The notes beneath the pieces are model-generated. The model did no database searches, was not told the DNA's origin, and saw nothing but the letters and a program-made list of their open reading frames with translations. A stretch of DNA of 64,000 bases, from assembly GCF_012911025.1 (NCBI RefSeq), contig NZ_WUEI01000005.1, forward strand, positions 35,585-99,584. Direction: 5' to 3'. This document shows positions 54,163 through 64,000 of this stretch, piece after piece. The stretch comes from Azoarcus sp. TTM-91. Lineage in GTDB: Bacteria > Pseudomonadota > Gammaproteobacteria > Burkholderiales > Rhodocyclaceae. The translations under genes were made by a program, and so were the position numbers. Position 1 is the stretch's first letter; the number at the start of each line of letters is the position of its first letter.

Positions 54163-55094
54163 GCGGCCTCCGCGCGTTCGGCAACCCGCATCACCGCGCT
54201 GCGCGCGCGCGGATTGGCAGCGACCTCGGCTTCGCCCGGGCGCACCGCCCTGCCCACCAGCAAGAGCCGCGGCTGCGGCAACTCGCTCGCCCGCACCGGC
54301 AGGCGAGAGGGCAGTTGCGGCGGCCGGGCTTCGTCACGCATGAAGCGCTTCACGATGCGGTCTTCCAGCGAATGGAAACTGATGACCACCAGCCGGCCGC
54401 TCGCCCGCAAGCGCTCCACGCAAGCCGGCAACACCTTGCTCAGCTCTTCGAGCTCTTGATTGATGAAAATCCGTAGAGCCTGGAAGCTGCGCGTCGCTGG
54501 ATGCTGCCCCGGCTCGCGTGTCCGGACCGTTTTCTCCACGATCGCGGCAAGTTGTCCAGTGGTCGCAACAGCCCCCCCTGCCCGAGCAGCTGCAAGCGCC
54601 TTTGCAATCGCATAAGCAAACCGTTCTTCCCCATAATCTCTCAGCACCTCCGTAATCTCGGCGACGGAGGCTTCCGCCAGCCACTCCGCCGCGGTCTGCC
54701 CGCGGCTGGTATCCATGCGCATGTCCAGCGGCGCATCGAAGCGAAAACTCATCCCCCGGCTGGCATCGTCCAGTTGCGGCGAAGACACCCCCAGGTCGAG
54801 CAGCACGCCATCCACCTGCGCCACGCCCAGCCGACTCAGTTCCTCGTCCAGCGCACTGAAAGGTGCATGCACCAGGGTCAGCCTGGCGTCGGCCAGCGCC
54901 TTGCCGGCCTCGATGGCGGCGGGGTCGCGGTCGAAAGCGATGAGACGGCCATGCTCGCCCAGGCGGGCGAGCAGCGCGCGGCTGTGCCCACCCCGGCCGA
55001 AGGTGCCATCTACGTAGATACCGTCAGGCTTCACGGCGAGCGCCTCCACAGCCTCGGCCAGCAGAACGGTGACATGGGAGAGCGGGCCACTCAC
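54159..55094 (-). CDS. rsmH: 16S rRNA (cytosine1402-N4)-methyltransferase
   Basis: Methylates N4 of C1402 in the ribosomal decoding site. The 311-residue SAM enzyme has [60 protein letters not shown] and [20 protein letters not shown]. The GTG start at 55094 gives a GTGA overlap with the mraZ stop. Confidence 0.97.
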   Translation of the reverse strand: MSGPLSHVTVLLAEAVEALAVKPDGIYVDGTFGRGGHSRALLARLGEHGRLIAFDRDPAAIEAGKALADARLTLVHAPFSALDEELSRLGVAQVDGVLLDLGVSSPQLDDASRGMSFRFDAPLDMRMDTSRGQTAAEWLAEASVAEITEVLRDYGEERFAYAIAKALAAARAGGAVATTGQLAAIVEKTVRTREPGQHPATRSFQALRIFINQELEELSKVLPACVERLRASGRLVVISFHSLEDRIVKRFMRDEARPPQLPSRLPVRASELPQPRLLLVGRAVRPGEAEVAANPRARSAVMRVAERAEAA

Positions 55095-55534
55095 AGAACG
55101 AGGCTCTCGAGGCCCGGCGGCAACTCGCCGCCAGCCAGCGCCAGCATGGCGTCCTGCTGACGCTGCCAGCCTTCGTCGGACCACAGTTCGAAATGACTGC
55201 CCTGGCCAACCAACCAGACCTGCTTGTCTAACTCGGCGAACTTGCGCAGCGAGGGGGCAACCAGCACCCGGCCGGCGCCGTCCAGGACTTCTTCCTGGGC
55301 AAAACCGATCAGCATGCGTTTGAAGGTGAGCGTGCCCTGGTCCATGCCGGGCATGCGGGTGATCTGGTCGCGAATGGGCTCCCAGGCGGCCAGGGGATAG
55401 ACCAGCAGGCAGCGGTGCGGGTGCACCGTCATCACCAGCGGAGCGCCGTCCGGCGTCAGCGCGTCACGATGCCGCGCCGGAATCGCAAGGCGACCCTTCG
55501 CATCGAGACTGAGCGCGCTGGCTCCCTGGAACAT
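55091..55534 (-). CDS. mraZ: Transcriptional regulator MraZ
   Basis: Regulator of its own dcw operon; a toroidal DNA-binding protein of two SpoVT/AbrB-like folds. The 147-residue protein has the first repeat [20 protein letters not shown] and the second around [20 protein letters not shown]. It is the first gene of the dcw operon and the binding sites lie 30-70 bases upstream. Confidence 0.97.
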   Translation of the reverse strand: MFQGASALSLDAKGRLAIPARHRDALTPDGAPLVMTVHPHRCLLVYPLAAWEPIRDQITRMPGMDQGTLTFKRMLIGFAQEEVLDGAGRVLVAPSLRKFAELDKQVWLVGQGSHFELWSDEGWQRQQDAMLALAGGELPPGLESLVL

Positions 55535-55568
55535 TTTCCCCCCTGAACCGGAAGGGTGACGCGGTTTT

Positions 55569-55605
55569 GTCCACGTTCACCCACTTTTCACCACTAAGCC
55601 CCACT
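55569..55605 (-). promoter_or_regulatory. MraZ operator: four GTGG repeats at 10-bp spacing
   Basis: On the minus strand, boxes GTGGG, GTGGT, GTGGG and GTGGA begin exactly 10 bases apart (complements CCAC at 55601, 55591, 55581, 55571). MraZ binds direct repeats of this kind on one face of the helix, upstream of its own gene. Established knowledge for E. coli and Neisseria describes three or four such repeats. Confidence 0.85.
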
Positions 55606-55854
55606 CTAGAGCAAAGCTAGTGCACGGTCAAGCGAGACACCCAGGGTTTTCCGTTGTTACACAATGACTTAACGCCACCTTCAGAAGTGCGTCGAAGCCC
55701 CTGAAAAACAAGGCAAATAGGACAAAGCGGCGCGGCCTGGGCAATGCGCACGCCAACCGGAACGCCAAAGTGGAGAAAAGTGGGAAACGAGGCCAGAAAC
55801 GGCCTCGGTGGCGCCGGAAGCAGCGCCTTCGAACGAAGGGAAGAGAAAGCGAAT

Positions 55855-56271
55855 TGGGAAGTTCGCCGATAAGCCGGGTTCTGTCGAACGCCGCGGCTTG
55901 CACCAACGGCATCGGGCAGTCATTCCTCTGGGCGACGCGTTACCGCGCCGCTCTAGCAGCCTACCCGGGAGCGACGCGAGCCACGCCAATGCTCCCCTAT
56001 TTGGCCTTGCCCCGGATGGGGTTTACCGTGCCAGGTCCTGTTGCCAGTCCTGCGGTGGGCTCTTACCCCACCGTTTCACCCTTACCTGTGCCGGAGCTTG
56101 CACTCCAAAAGACGCTGCCGCCTTGCGGCGGCAGATCTGGCCATCGGCGGTTTGCTTTCTGTTGCACTTTCCGTCGCCTCACGGCGCCCGGCCGTTAGCC
56201 GGCATCCTGCTCTACGGGGCCCGGACTTTCCTCCACGCACCGAGGTACGCAGCGACTGCCTGGCGAACTTC
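55855..56271 (-). ncRNA. rnpB: RNase P RNA, bacterial class A
   Basis: About 417 bases on the minus strand. The 5' end GAAGTTCGCC pairs with the 3' end GGCGAACTTC (P1). Conserved blocks are CAGGCAGTCGC, GGAGGAAAGTCCGGGC, a GTGCAACAGAAAGCAAACCGCC segment in parts, CAGGTAAGGGTGAAACGGTG, GTAAGAGCCCACCG, and AGAACCCGGCTTATCGGC. It lies just upstream of the mraZ promoter region, as in many betaproteobacteria. The ends are set by P1 and are good to a few bases. Confidence 0.97.
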
Positions 56272-56312
56272 CCGCGACGGATTATACGCGGCGCAGGCGC
56301 AAATCCGGGTCT

Positions 56313-56744
56313 TCATTGTGCGGCGGGCGTTTGCTCCCGGGTAAAGGCGGGGGCGCCGTCACGCAGCTGAAAGCGCCCCACCAGCGGCCCCGGCGGCTGG
56401 CCGCCGGGATTATCCCAATCCTGCACCAGACAGCGATCGGTCCCAGCCAGGTACCAGCGATTGCCCTGGTGCAGTGCCCACAGACGGTCACCCGCCTCAT
56501 ACACCTGCATCTCCTCCATCACCGTCGGCCCCGGATGTATGGTGACCTTGCGCTGGCAATCCGGGAGACGGGACGCCACCACCGCCTGCCCCACGCTGCT
56601 GTCCCACAGCCAGCGCTGCTCGCGCACCAGGATCAGCGCATGCTGGCTGCCGTCGATGGAATAAGCGGTGGCGTTGTTCTCGCAGGCCGCCAGCAGCGGC
56701 AGAGCGGCCAGAGCGAACAGGATGCGCGGCAGAGGGGAGGTCAT
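56313..56744 (-). CDS. Hypothetical lipoprotein downstream of pyrC
   Basis: A 143-residue protein with a signal peptide ending in a lipobox (ALPLLAAC, Cys21) and a mature domain with ATAYSIDGSQHALILVREQR and HQGNRWYLAGTDRCLVQDWD. I do not recognise a family. It likely sits in the inner or outer membrane facing the periplasm. It follows pyrC by 40 bases in the same direction. Confidence 0.78.
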   Translation of the reverse strand: MTSPLPRILFALAALPLLAACENNATAYSIDGSQHALILVREQRWLWDSSVGQAVVASRLPDCQRKVTIHPGPTVMEEMQVYEAGDRLWALHQGNRWYLAGTDRCLVQDWDNPGGQPPGPLVGRFQLRDGAPAFTREQTPAAQ

Positions 56745-56784
56745 GGGAGGTCTCGGCAGGGTCGCGGCGTAAACCGGGGCAGCC

Positions 56785-57819
56785 TCAGGCGGCCATCTTC
56801 CAGCCCAGCGACTCGCCGGCACGCAGCGGCACCAACGGATCGCCCGGCAGGTAATCGTAGGCGGCAGGCACCGTCCAGCTCTCGCGCCGCAAGGTGATCT
56901 TGTCCGGGTTCGGCTGCAGTCCATAGAAGGCCGCGCCGTTGAGGCTGGCGAAGGCTTCGAGACGGTCCAGCGCCCCCACCGAATCGAACAGTTCCGCATA
57001 CAACTCGATGCCGGCGTGCGAGGAGTAGCACCCGGCACAGCCGCAACTCGTCTCCTTGGTGCTACGGGCGTGGGGCGCGGAATCGGTACCCAGGAAGAAG
57101 CGGCTGCTGCCCGAGGCGACCGCCTCGACCAGCGCCAGCCGGTGAGTCTCGCGCTTGAGTACCGGCAGGCAGTAATGGTGCGGCCGGATACCACCGGCGA
57201 AAAGCGCATTCCGATTGAACAGCAGATGCTGCGGGGTAACGCTGGCAGCAACGTTACCGCCCGCAGCGCGGACGAACTGCGCCGCCTCCGCGGTGGTGAT
57301 GTGCTCGAACACCACCTTCAGAGCAGGGAAGCGGCGCACCAGCGGCGACAACACCTTCTCGATGAACACCCGCTCGCGGTCAAAGGTATCCACATCGCCT
57401 GCCACTTCGCCATGCACGCAGAGCACCAGGCCACGCGCTTCCATCCGCTCCAGCACCGGGTAGATCTTCTCGATGGCGGTGACGCCGGCGTCGGAATTGG
57501 TCGTTGCCCCGGCCGGGTAGAGCTTGGCGGCGATGATGTGGCCGCTGTCCTTGGCGCGGTCGATCTCGTCCGCCGGCATGTTGTCGGTGAGATACAAGCT
57601 CATCAGCGGCTGGAAGCTGCTGCCCGCCGGCACCGCCGCCAGGATGCGATCTCGATAGGCCAGTGCTTGGGTAGTAGTGACAACCGGCGGCTTCAGGTTA
57701 GGCATGATCAGCGCCCTGCCGAAACGCTCCGCAGTGTGCGGCACCACTGCAGCCAGGGCGGCGCCGTCGCGCACATGCAAATGCCAGTCATCGGGGCGGG
57801 TCAGGGTCAGGGTGTTCAT
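56785..57819 (-). CDS. pyrC: Dihydroorotase (class II)
   Basis: Cyclises carbamoyl-aspartate in pyrimidine synthesis. The 344-residue Zn enzyme has the metal motif DWHLHVRDG (His13, His15), the carboxylated Lys100 in [17 protein letters not shown], the histidines in LCVHGEV and [10 protein letters not shown], and the Asp in [10 protein letters not shown]. The length is normal for PyrC of the monofunctional type. Confidence 0.97.
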   Translation of the reverse strand: MNTLTLTRPDDWHLHVRDGAALAAVVPHTAERFGRALIMPNLKPPVVTTTQALAYRDRILAAVPAGSSFQPLMSLYLTDNMPADEIDRAKDSGHIIAAKLYPAGATTNSDAGVTAIEKIYPVLERMEARGLVLCVHGEVAGDVDTFDRERVFIEKVLSPLVRRFPALKVVFEHITTAEAAQFVRAAGGNVAASVTPQHLLFNRNALFAGGIRPHHYCLPVLKRETHRLALVEAVASGSSRFFLGTDSAPHARSTKETSCGCAGCYSSHAGIELYAELFDSVGALDRLEAFASLNGAAFYGLQPNPDKITLRRESWTVPAAYDYLPGDPLVPLRAGESLGWKMAA

Positions 57820-57871
57820 GCGGACATCTCTCGAGGCGTTCAGCTTGGCAAAGCCGGATTATAGGCGGGCT

Positions 57872-58747
57872 TCAGCCCTGCTTGAGTTCGAGCGCACGGC
57901 TGTAGAGCGCGTTTCGCGACGCTCCCGTGATCTCGGCCGCAAGCTTGGCCGCCGTCTTCAACGGCAGTTCGGCCAGCAGCAGGCTCAGCACCCGCTCGGC
58001 CTCGCCATGCACGCCTTCGCGCTTGGGCGCCCCGGCCACCGCCAGCACAAACTCGCCGCGCACCCGGTTGCTGTCCGCCGCAAACCAGGCCGCCGCGTCG
58101 CCCAGCGGCATACGGGCGATTTCTTCGTGCAGCTTGGTCATCTCCCGCGCCACTAGCAACTCGCGCTCCGCGCCGAGTTCCGCAGCAAGATCGGCCACGC
58201 ATTCGCAAACGCGGTGAGGTGCCTCGTAGAAAACAAGCACAGCGGCATCATCCCGCAGGGAGGCGATCTGCGCCCGCCGCGCCGCCTGCTTGGCCGGCAG
58301 GAAGCCGACGAAGCGGAAGCCTGCCTCGGCAACGAAACCGGCAACCGACAGCGCCGCCGCCACCGCGCTCGGCCCCGGCACCGGCACTACCGGATGCCCG
58401 GCGGCGCGCACTTGCGCCACCGCCCTGGCCCCCGGGTCGGAGACCGCTGGCGTACCGGCATCGGTGATCAGTGCAATGTGCTTGCCGGCCTCCAGGTGTT
58501 CGATCAGTTGCGTCGCCGCCCGCTGCTCGTTGTGTTCATGCAGCGCCAGCAGGCGCGTCTTGATACCGCAGGCGTCCAGCAGGCGCTGGCTGTGACGGGT
58601 GTCCTCGGCGGCAATCATGCCCACCTCTCGCAGCACCGCCAGCGCCCGCAGCGTGATGTCCTGCAGGTTTCCGAGTGGCGTGGCCACCACATACAATGAC
58701 GGCGTCCTGGAAAGCGGCGATGCGCCGGTGGCGGAGGGGAGAGTCAT
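57872..58747 (-). CDS. rsmI: 16S rRNA (cytidine1402-2'-O)-methyltransferase
   Basis: Modifies the same C1402 that RsmH methylates. The 291-residue tetrapyrrole-methylase-fold protein has [51 protein letters not shown] and [17 protein letters not shown]. The ATG at 58747 overlaps the start codon of the divergent yraN within CATG. No clear ribosome-binding site precedes it, so a start inside the first 17 codons is possible. Confidence 0.95.
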   Translation of the reverse strand: MTLPSATGASPLSRTPSLYVVATPLGNLQDITLRALAVLREVGMIAAEDTRHSQRLLDACGIKTRLLALHEHNEQRAATQLIEHLEAGKHIALITDAGTPAVSDPGARAVAQVRAAGHPVVPVPGPSAVAAALSVAGFVAEAGFRFVGFLPAKQAARRAQIASLRDDAAVLVFYEAPHRVCECVADLAAELGAERELLVAREMTKLHEEIARMPLGDAAAWFAADSNRVRGEFVLAVAGAPKREGVHGEAERVLSLLLAELPLKTAAKLAAEITGASRNALYSRALELKQG

Positions 58748-59159
58748 GAGCAGCAGCCGAAAGGGGGAGCGGGCGCCGATTGTGGGCGCCCAGCCGACGC
58801 CCGCGCAAGCCCGCGGCCGCGCGGCGGAGGAAATCGCCGCCGCCTTCCTGGGCAAGCAGGGCCTGCGCCTGCTGGAGCGCAATGTGCATTGCCGGGGCGG
58901 CGAAGTGGACCTCATCGGACTCGATGGCGACACCCTGGTCTTCATCGAGGTACGACTGCGCGGCAACAACCGCTTCGGCGGCGCCGCCGAGAGCATCACA
59001 CCGACCAAGCAGCGCCGCGTCATCCTGGCCGCCCAGCACTGGCTGCAGGGCATGGGCCGCAAGCATGCCCACCGCCCCTGCCGCTTCGACGCGGTGCTGC
59101 TGGATACGCTGGCGCCACCTGCGCCAGTGTGGTTGCGTGCCGCCTTCGACGCCGGTTGA
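58746..59159 (+). CDS. yraN: YraN-family (UPF0102) endonuclease-like protein
   Basis: A 137-residue restriction-endonuclease-fold protein of unknown role. The core shows [19 protein letters not shown], the rN-x5[20 protein letters not shown] motif (GEvDli and EVR in place of EVK), and [27 protein letters not shown] ribosome-binding site supports the ATG at 58746. It begins the yraN-diaA-dolP unit, divergent from rsmI, as in E. coli. Confidence 0.92.
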   Translation: MSSSRKGERAPIVGAQPTPAQARGRAAEEIAAAFLGKQGLRLLERNVHCRGGEVDLIGLDGDTLVFIEVRLRGNNRFGGAAESITPTKQRRVILAAQHWLQGMGRKHAHRPCRFDAVLLDTLAPPAPVWLRAAFDAG

Positions 59160-59217
59160 GCCGGGCCGGGCGCCCTCCCCAGGCCCACTGACGATCACCA
59201 AGGCGCACAAAGCGTAA

Positions 59218-59942
<725 letters not shown>

Positions 59943-59943
<1 letters not shown>

Positions 59944-60599
59944 TGATGGAAACTAGCCTGAGACCCGCCAACAGCCGCCGCACCCTGATGCTCGGCCTGC
60001 TGGCCGTAGGCTCGCTGCCCTTGCTGCAGGGTTGCTTCCCGGTGGTGGCCGGCGGCGCGGTGGCCGGCGCGGCGATTGCCACAGACCGCCGCACCAGCGG
60101 CGCCTACGTGGAAGACCAGGGCATCGAGTGGAAGGCCTCCAGCCGCCTCAAGGAACGCTTCGGCGACGCCATCCACATCAACGTCACCTCGTACAACCGC
60201 AACGTCCTGCTGACCGGGGAAGTTCCGAACGACTCCGTGCGCGCGGAGATCGAGCGCATCGCAGCCGGCGTCGAGAACGTGCGCGGCATCATCAATGAGG
60301 CGGTCGTCGCCGGGAATTCCTCGCTCACCGCGCGCGGCAACGACACGCTCATCACTTCCAACGTGAAGGCCCGCTTCGTTGACAGCCAGCGCTTCTCGGC
60401 CAATCACGTCAAGGTCGTCACCGAGGCCAACGTGGTGTTCCTGCTCGGCCTCGTGACCCGCGCCGAAGCCGACGCCGCTTCCGAAATCGCCCGTACCAGC
60501 CAAGGCGTGCGCAAGGTGGTACGCGTGTTCGAGTACATCAGTGACGACGAGGCCCGCCGGATCGACCGCGGCCTGCGCAGCGACACCGAAAGCCGCTGA
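59943..60599 (+). CDS. dolP: Outer-membrane BON-domain lipoprotein DolP
   Basis: Division- and outer-membrane-linked lipoprotein (formerly YraP). The 218-residue protein has a signal peptide with lipobox LPLLQGC and two BON domains (about 68-135 and 145-210): HINVTSYNRNVLLTGEVPND and SANHVKVVTEANVVFLLGLV. The ATG overlaps the diaA stop in TGATG. In E. coli DolP supports BamA function. Confidence 0.93.
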
Positions 60600-60641
60600 A
60601 CTCCGCCGGGGCGGCGCCTGCCGCCCCGCTGCAACCGCGTC

Positions 60642-61988
<1,347 letters not shown>

Positions 61989-62030
61989 GGAGACTCCGGA
62001 TAGGCCTGGATGCGTTTCGAACCGGCCCGT

Positions 62031-62051
62031 GTAGAATGGCCGCCATTCTAC
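62031..62051. promoter_or_regulatory. Perfect palindrome in the mpl/62080 divergent region
   Basis: GTAGAATGG and CCATTCTAC are perfect 9-bp arms around CCG. Each strand carries TAGAAT, a -10-like sequence. The site lies 43 bases from the mpl start and 29 bases from the start of the divergent gene, so it can act as a shared operator or as overlapping promoters. Confidence 0.5.
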
Positions 62052-62079
62052 CCGATGGCGATCCGGCCTCCCCCAAGCC

Positions 62080-62685
62080 ATGCCTTCGCGCCCCGCCTCT
62101 CCCCGCACCGGAAATCTCCGCCGCGAGATCGCAGCCCTGGCCGCCCGCATGATGGCCGAAGACGGCATCGCCGACTTCGGCTTCGCCAAGCGCAAGGCGG
62201 CGCGGCAACTCGGCGCCACCGAGTCCGAGGCGCTGCCGAACAACGCCGAAATCGAGGCCGAGCTACGTGCCTGGCAAGCGCTATACCAGGACGAGGAACA
62301 GGCCGAGCGGTTGCTCGAGATGCGCAGTGCGGCAGTGGAGATCATGCGTCTGCTCACCCCCTTCCGCCCCTATTTGACCGGCGGCGCGCTGGACGGTACT
62401 GCCGGCCGCTATTCCGAGTTGGAGATCGAGGCCTACCCTGAGAGCGCCAAGGAAGTCGAGATCTTCTTCCTGAACCAGGATTTCCCCTATGAGCACCGGG
62501 AGCCGCGGCGCCCCGCGCCGAATACGCCGGAAGCGATACTGAGCTTCGACTGGAACGAGGTGCCGGTGCGCCTCTCCCTGTATTCCGCCGGCGCCGAGCG
62601 CAGCGGCCGCCGCAGCCAGGAGAGAGCGCGCCTCAGCCAGGTCGAGGCCCTGCTCAACACCTCCCGCCCCAGCGAGCCCGCCTGA
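62080..62685 (+). CDS. Unrecognised protein with a nucleotidyltransferase-like motif
   Basis: A 201-residue soluble protein that I do not recognise by name. A helical N-half (MPSRPASPRTGNLRREIAAL, FAKRKAARQLGATESEAL) is followed by TGGALDGTAGRYSELEIEAY (GG at 101-102, acidic pair E113/E115). This resembles the hG[GS]-x9-[DE]h[DE]h motif of minimal nucleotidyltransferases. The third acidic strand may be replaced by VPVRLSLY, so activity is uncertain. The gene stands between mpl (divergent) and a thioredoxin-like gene that it overlaps by one base (TGATG). Confidence 0.85.
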   Translation: MPSRPASPRTGNLRREIAALAARMMAEDGIADFGFAKRKAARQLGATESEALPNNAEIEAELRAWQALYQDEEQAERLLEMRSAAVEIMRLLTPFRPYLTGGALDGTAGRYSELEIEAYPESAKEVEIFFLNQDFPYEHREPRRPAPNTPEAILSFDWNEVPVRLSLYSAGAERSGRRSQERARLSQVEALLNTSRPSEPA

Positions 62686-63254
62686 TGAAGAAGACCGCAC
62701 TTTGGGCCGGGATCGCCTGTGCCGCCATCGCCCTGGCCATCGCCGGCGACTTCGCGCGCCGCTCGCTGCTCGCACCGGAAGCCGACAAGCCGTCCAGCGT
62801 CGCCGTGGCGCCAGCCGACCTCGATGCAGCCTCCGAAGCGCTGTTCAGGCAGCGCTTCCCGGACGCCCACGGCAATGAACAAGCCCTGGAGCAGTGGCGC
62901 GGCAAAGTCCTGGTGGTGAATTTCTGGGCTACCTGGTGCGCCCCATGCCGGGTGGAAATGCCGGAGTTCGCCGAGGTCAGTCAGCAATATGCCGGCGCAG
63001 GCGTGCAGTTCATCGGCATCGGCATCGACTCCGCCGCGAACATCCTCAAGTTCGAACAAGCGACGCCCATGCCTTACCCTCTCCTGGTCGCCGGCCCGCA
63101 GGCGCTCGGGCTTGCGAGCCTCTTCGGCAATACAGCCCAGGCCCTGCCTTTCACCGTGATCATCGACCGCCAAGGCAAGGTTTCGAACATAAAGCTGGGG
63201 GTCTTGAAGCGCAGCGAACTGGAAGGCAAAATCCGCCCGCTGCTGGCAAGCTAG
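62685..63254 (+). CDS. TlpA-like thioredoxin-fold protein
   Basis: A 189-residue periplasmic, membrane-anchored thiol-disulfide protein. The N-terminal helix (about 5-22) is followed by a thioredoxin fold with [18 protein letters not shown] (Cys85, Cys88), [20 protein letters not shown] and the cis-Pro segment [13 protein letters not shown]. TlpA/ResA proteins reduce haem-binding cysteines or metal sites for cytochrome assembly; the partner here is unknown. Confidence 0.92.
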   Translation: MKKTALWAGIACAAIALAIAGDFARRSLLAPEADKPSSVAVAPADLDAASEALFRQRFPDAHGNEQALEQWRGKVLVVNFWATWCAPCRVEMPEFAEVSQQYAGAGVQFIGIGIDSAANILKFEQATPMPYPLLVAGPQALGLASLFGNTAQALPFTVIIDRQGKVSNIKLGVLKRSELEGKIRPLLAS

Positions 63255-63315
63255 CGCTTCCGGCGTACCAATCGCTGCTGGACAGATTGTTGCGATTTGC
63301 GGCAAACTCGCCGCC

Positions 63316-63813
63316 ATGACGCGCCCAAAACGCAGCCAAAAGACGGAACCGCCCCCACCACCCCAGGGCCGGATCCTCACTCTCCACGGCCCGAACCTGA
63401 ACCTCCTCGGCAGCCGTGAACCTGATATCTACGGCCACACCACCCTCGCAGACATCCATTCCGCAATGGAGTCACGCGCTCGCGTGGAAGGCGTCGTCCT
63501 CGAATCGTTCCAGAGCAACCACGAAGGCCAGTTGATCGATCGCGCCCAGGCGGCAGCCGCGGAAGGGGTGAACTACATCATCATCAATCCCGCCGCCTAC
63601 ACGCACACCAGCGTGGCGCTGCGCGACGCACTGGCCGCTGTCAGCATTCCCTACGTGGAAGTGCACCTTTCCAACATCCATACCCGCGAGCCCTTCCGCC
63701 ACCACTCGTATTTCTCGGACAAGGCCCTGGGTGTGATCTGCGGATTGGGTGCATATGGCTATATGGCGGCCCTCGAATTCCTACTCCCGCGGCTGCGGGA
63801 ACACAAAAACTAG
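63316..63813 (+). CDS. aroQ: 3-dehydroquinate dehydratase, type II
   Basis: Third step of the shikimate pathway. The 165-residue protein has [20 protein letters not shown], the [14 protein letters not shown] segment, [16 protein letters not shown] and [19 protein letters not shown], all type II motifs. A Pro-rich N-terminal extension (about 1-17) is unusual; the conserved part could start at a later codon, but no later start codon precedes it. accB follows 51 bases later. Confidence 0.96.
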   Translation: MTRPKRSQKTEPPPPPQGRILTLHGPNLNLLGSREPDIYGHTTLADIHSAMESRARVEGVVLESFQSNHEGQLIDRAQAAAAEGVNYIIINPAAYTHTSVALRDALAAVSIPYVEVHLSNIHTREPFRHHSYFSDKALGVICGLGAYGYMAALEFLLPRLREHKN

Positions 63814-63864
63814 TCGTCCAAGACGGCCGCCGGCAACAGCGGCCCGTCATGTCCGGAGAACAGC

Positions 63865-64000
63865 ATGGATCTGCGTAAGCTCAAGAAACTGATTGACCTC
63901 GTCCAGGAGTCGGGTATCTCCGAACTGGAGGTTACCGAAGGCGAGGAGAAAGTACGCATCGCCAAACATCTCGCCGCTCCCGCCCCGGTTAGCTATGCCC
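63865..64000 (+). CDS. accB: Biotin carboxyl carrier protein of acetyl-CoA carboxylase (partial)
   Basis: Only the first 45 codons lie in the window. They read [35 protein letters not shown], then the start of the Ala/Pro-rich linker. This is the conserved N-terminal helix of AccB; the biotin-binding domain is beyond the end. A GGAGAA ribosome-binding site precedes the ATG. aroQ-accB is a common order, usually followed by accC. Confidence 0.93.
   Translation, partial: MDLRKLKKLIDLVQESGISELEVTEGEEKVRIAKHLAAPAPVSYA

Overview
This 64 kb window is a GC-rich, gene-dense bacterial chromosome segment. Gene content and order point to a betaproteobacterium. The layout hisS-ispG-rodZ-pilW-rlmN-ndk, rnpB beside a complete dcw cell-wall/division cluster, and the secA/dciA/lpxC junction fit a Rhodocyclales member (Azoarcus/Thauera-like). 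The taxonomic call is inference from gene order and protein sequence only; no 16S gene is present. No phage, insertion sequence or CRISPR array is visible.

Region 1 (1-6000, minus strand): partial hisS, then ispG, rodZ-like, pilW, rlmN (tightly coupled), ndk and a DedA membrane protein. Region 2 (6079-11965): a TRAP C4-dicarboxylate-type transporter dctPQM with an intercistronic hairpin, divergent from a DctS/DctR-type two-component system. Region 3 (11983-22545): tilS and accA, then an ion-homeostasis neighbourhood: a TerC protein under a yybP-ykoY (Mn2+) riboswitch with a terminator platform, a CNNM/CorC-like transporter, the 3' remnant of a P-type cation ATPase coupled to a tandem UspA protein, a CPA2 cation/proton antiporter, a YccA/BI-1 protein and a short HPF-like protein. 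Two gene-free stretches with hairpins lie here (15576-16028, 20911-21436).

Region 4 (22675-32717): an NhaR-like LysR regulator, tRNA-Leu(CAA), queA-tgt (queuosine), an HDOD protein, yajC-secD-secF, a DUF2322-like protein, purB and apaG. Region 5 (32749-38544): argJ, secA, divergent dciA (DUF721), a small membrane protein and lpxC.

Region 6 (38728-55605, all minus): the dcw cluster mraZ-rsmH-ftsL-ftsI-murE-murF-mraY-murD-ftsW-murG-murC-ddlB-ftsQ-ftsA-ftsZ. Almost every junction is a 4-base ATGA or GTGA overlap. The only break, murG-murC, is bridged by a 30-codon ORF that overlaps both neighbours. Four MraZ-type repeats at exact 10-bp spacing precede mraZ. Region 7 (55855-64000): rnpB, a lipoprotein, pyrC, rsmI divergent from yraN-diaA-dolP, mpl divergent from an unrecognised acidic protein and a TlpA-like thioredoxin, aroQ, and the start of accB.

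Most of the window is conserved housekeeping. The best candidates for new biology are the murG/murC bridging ORF, the ATPase remnant with its C10 tract, the unrecognised protein beside mpl, and a possible small RNA near 21.3 kb.
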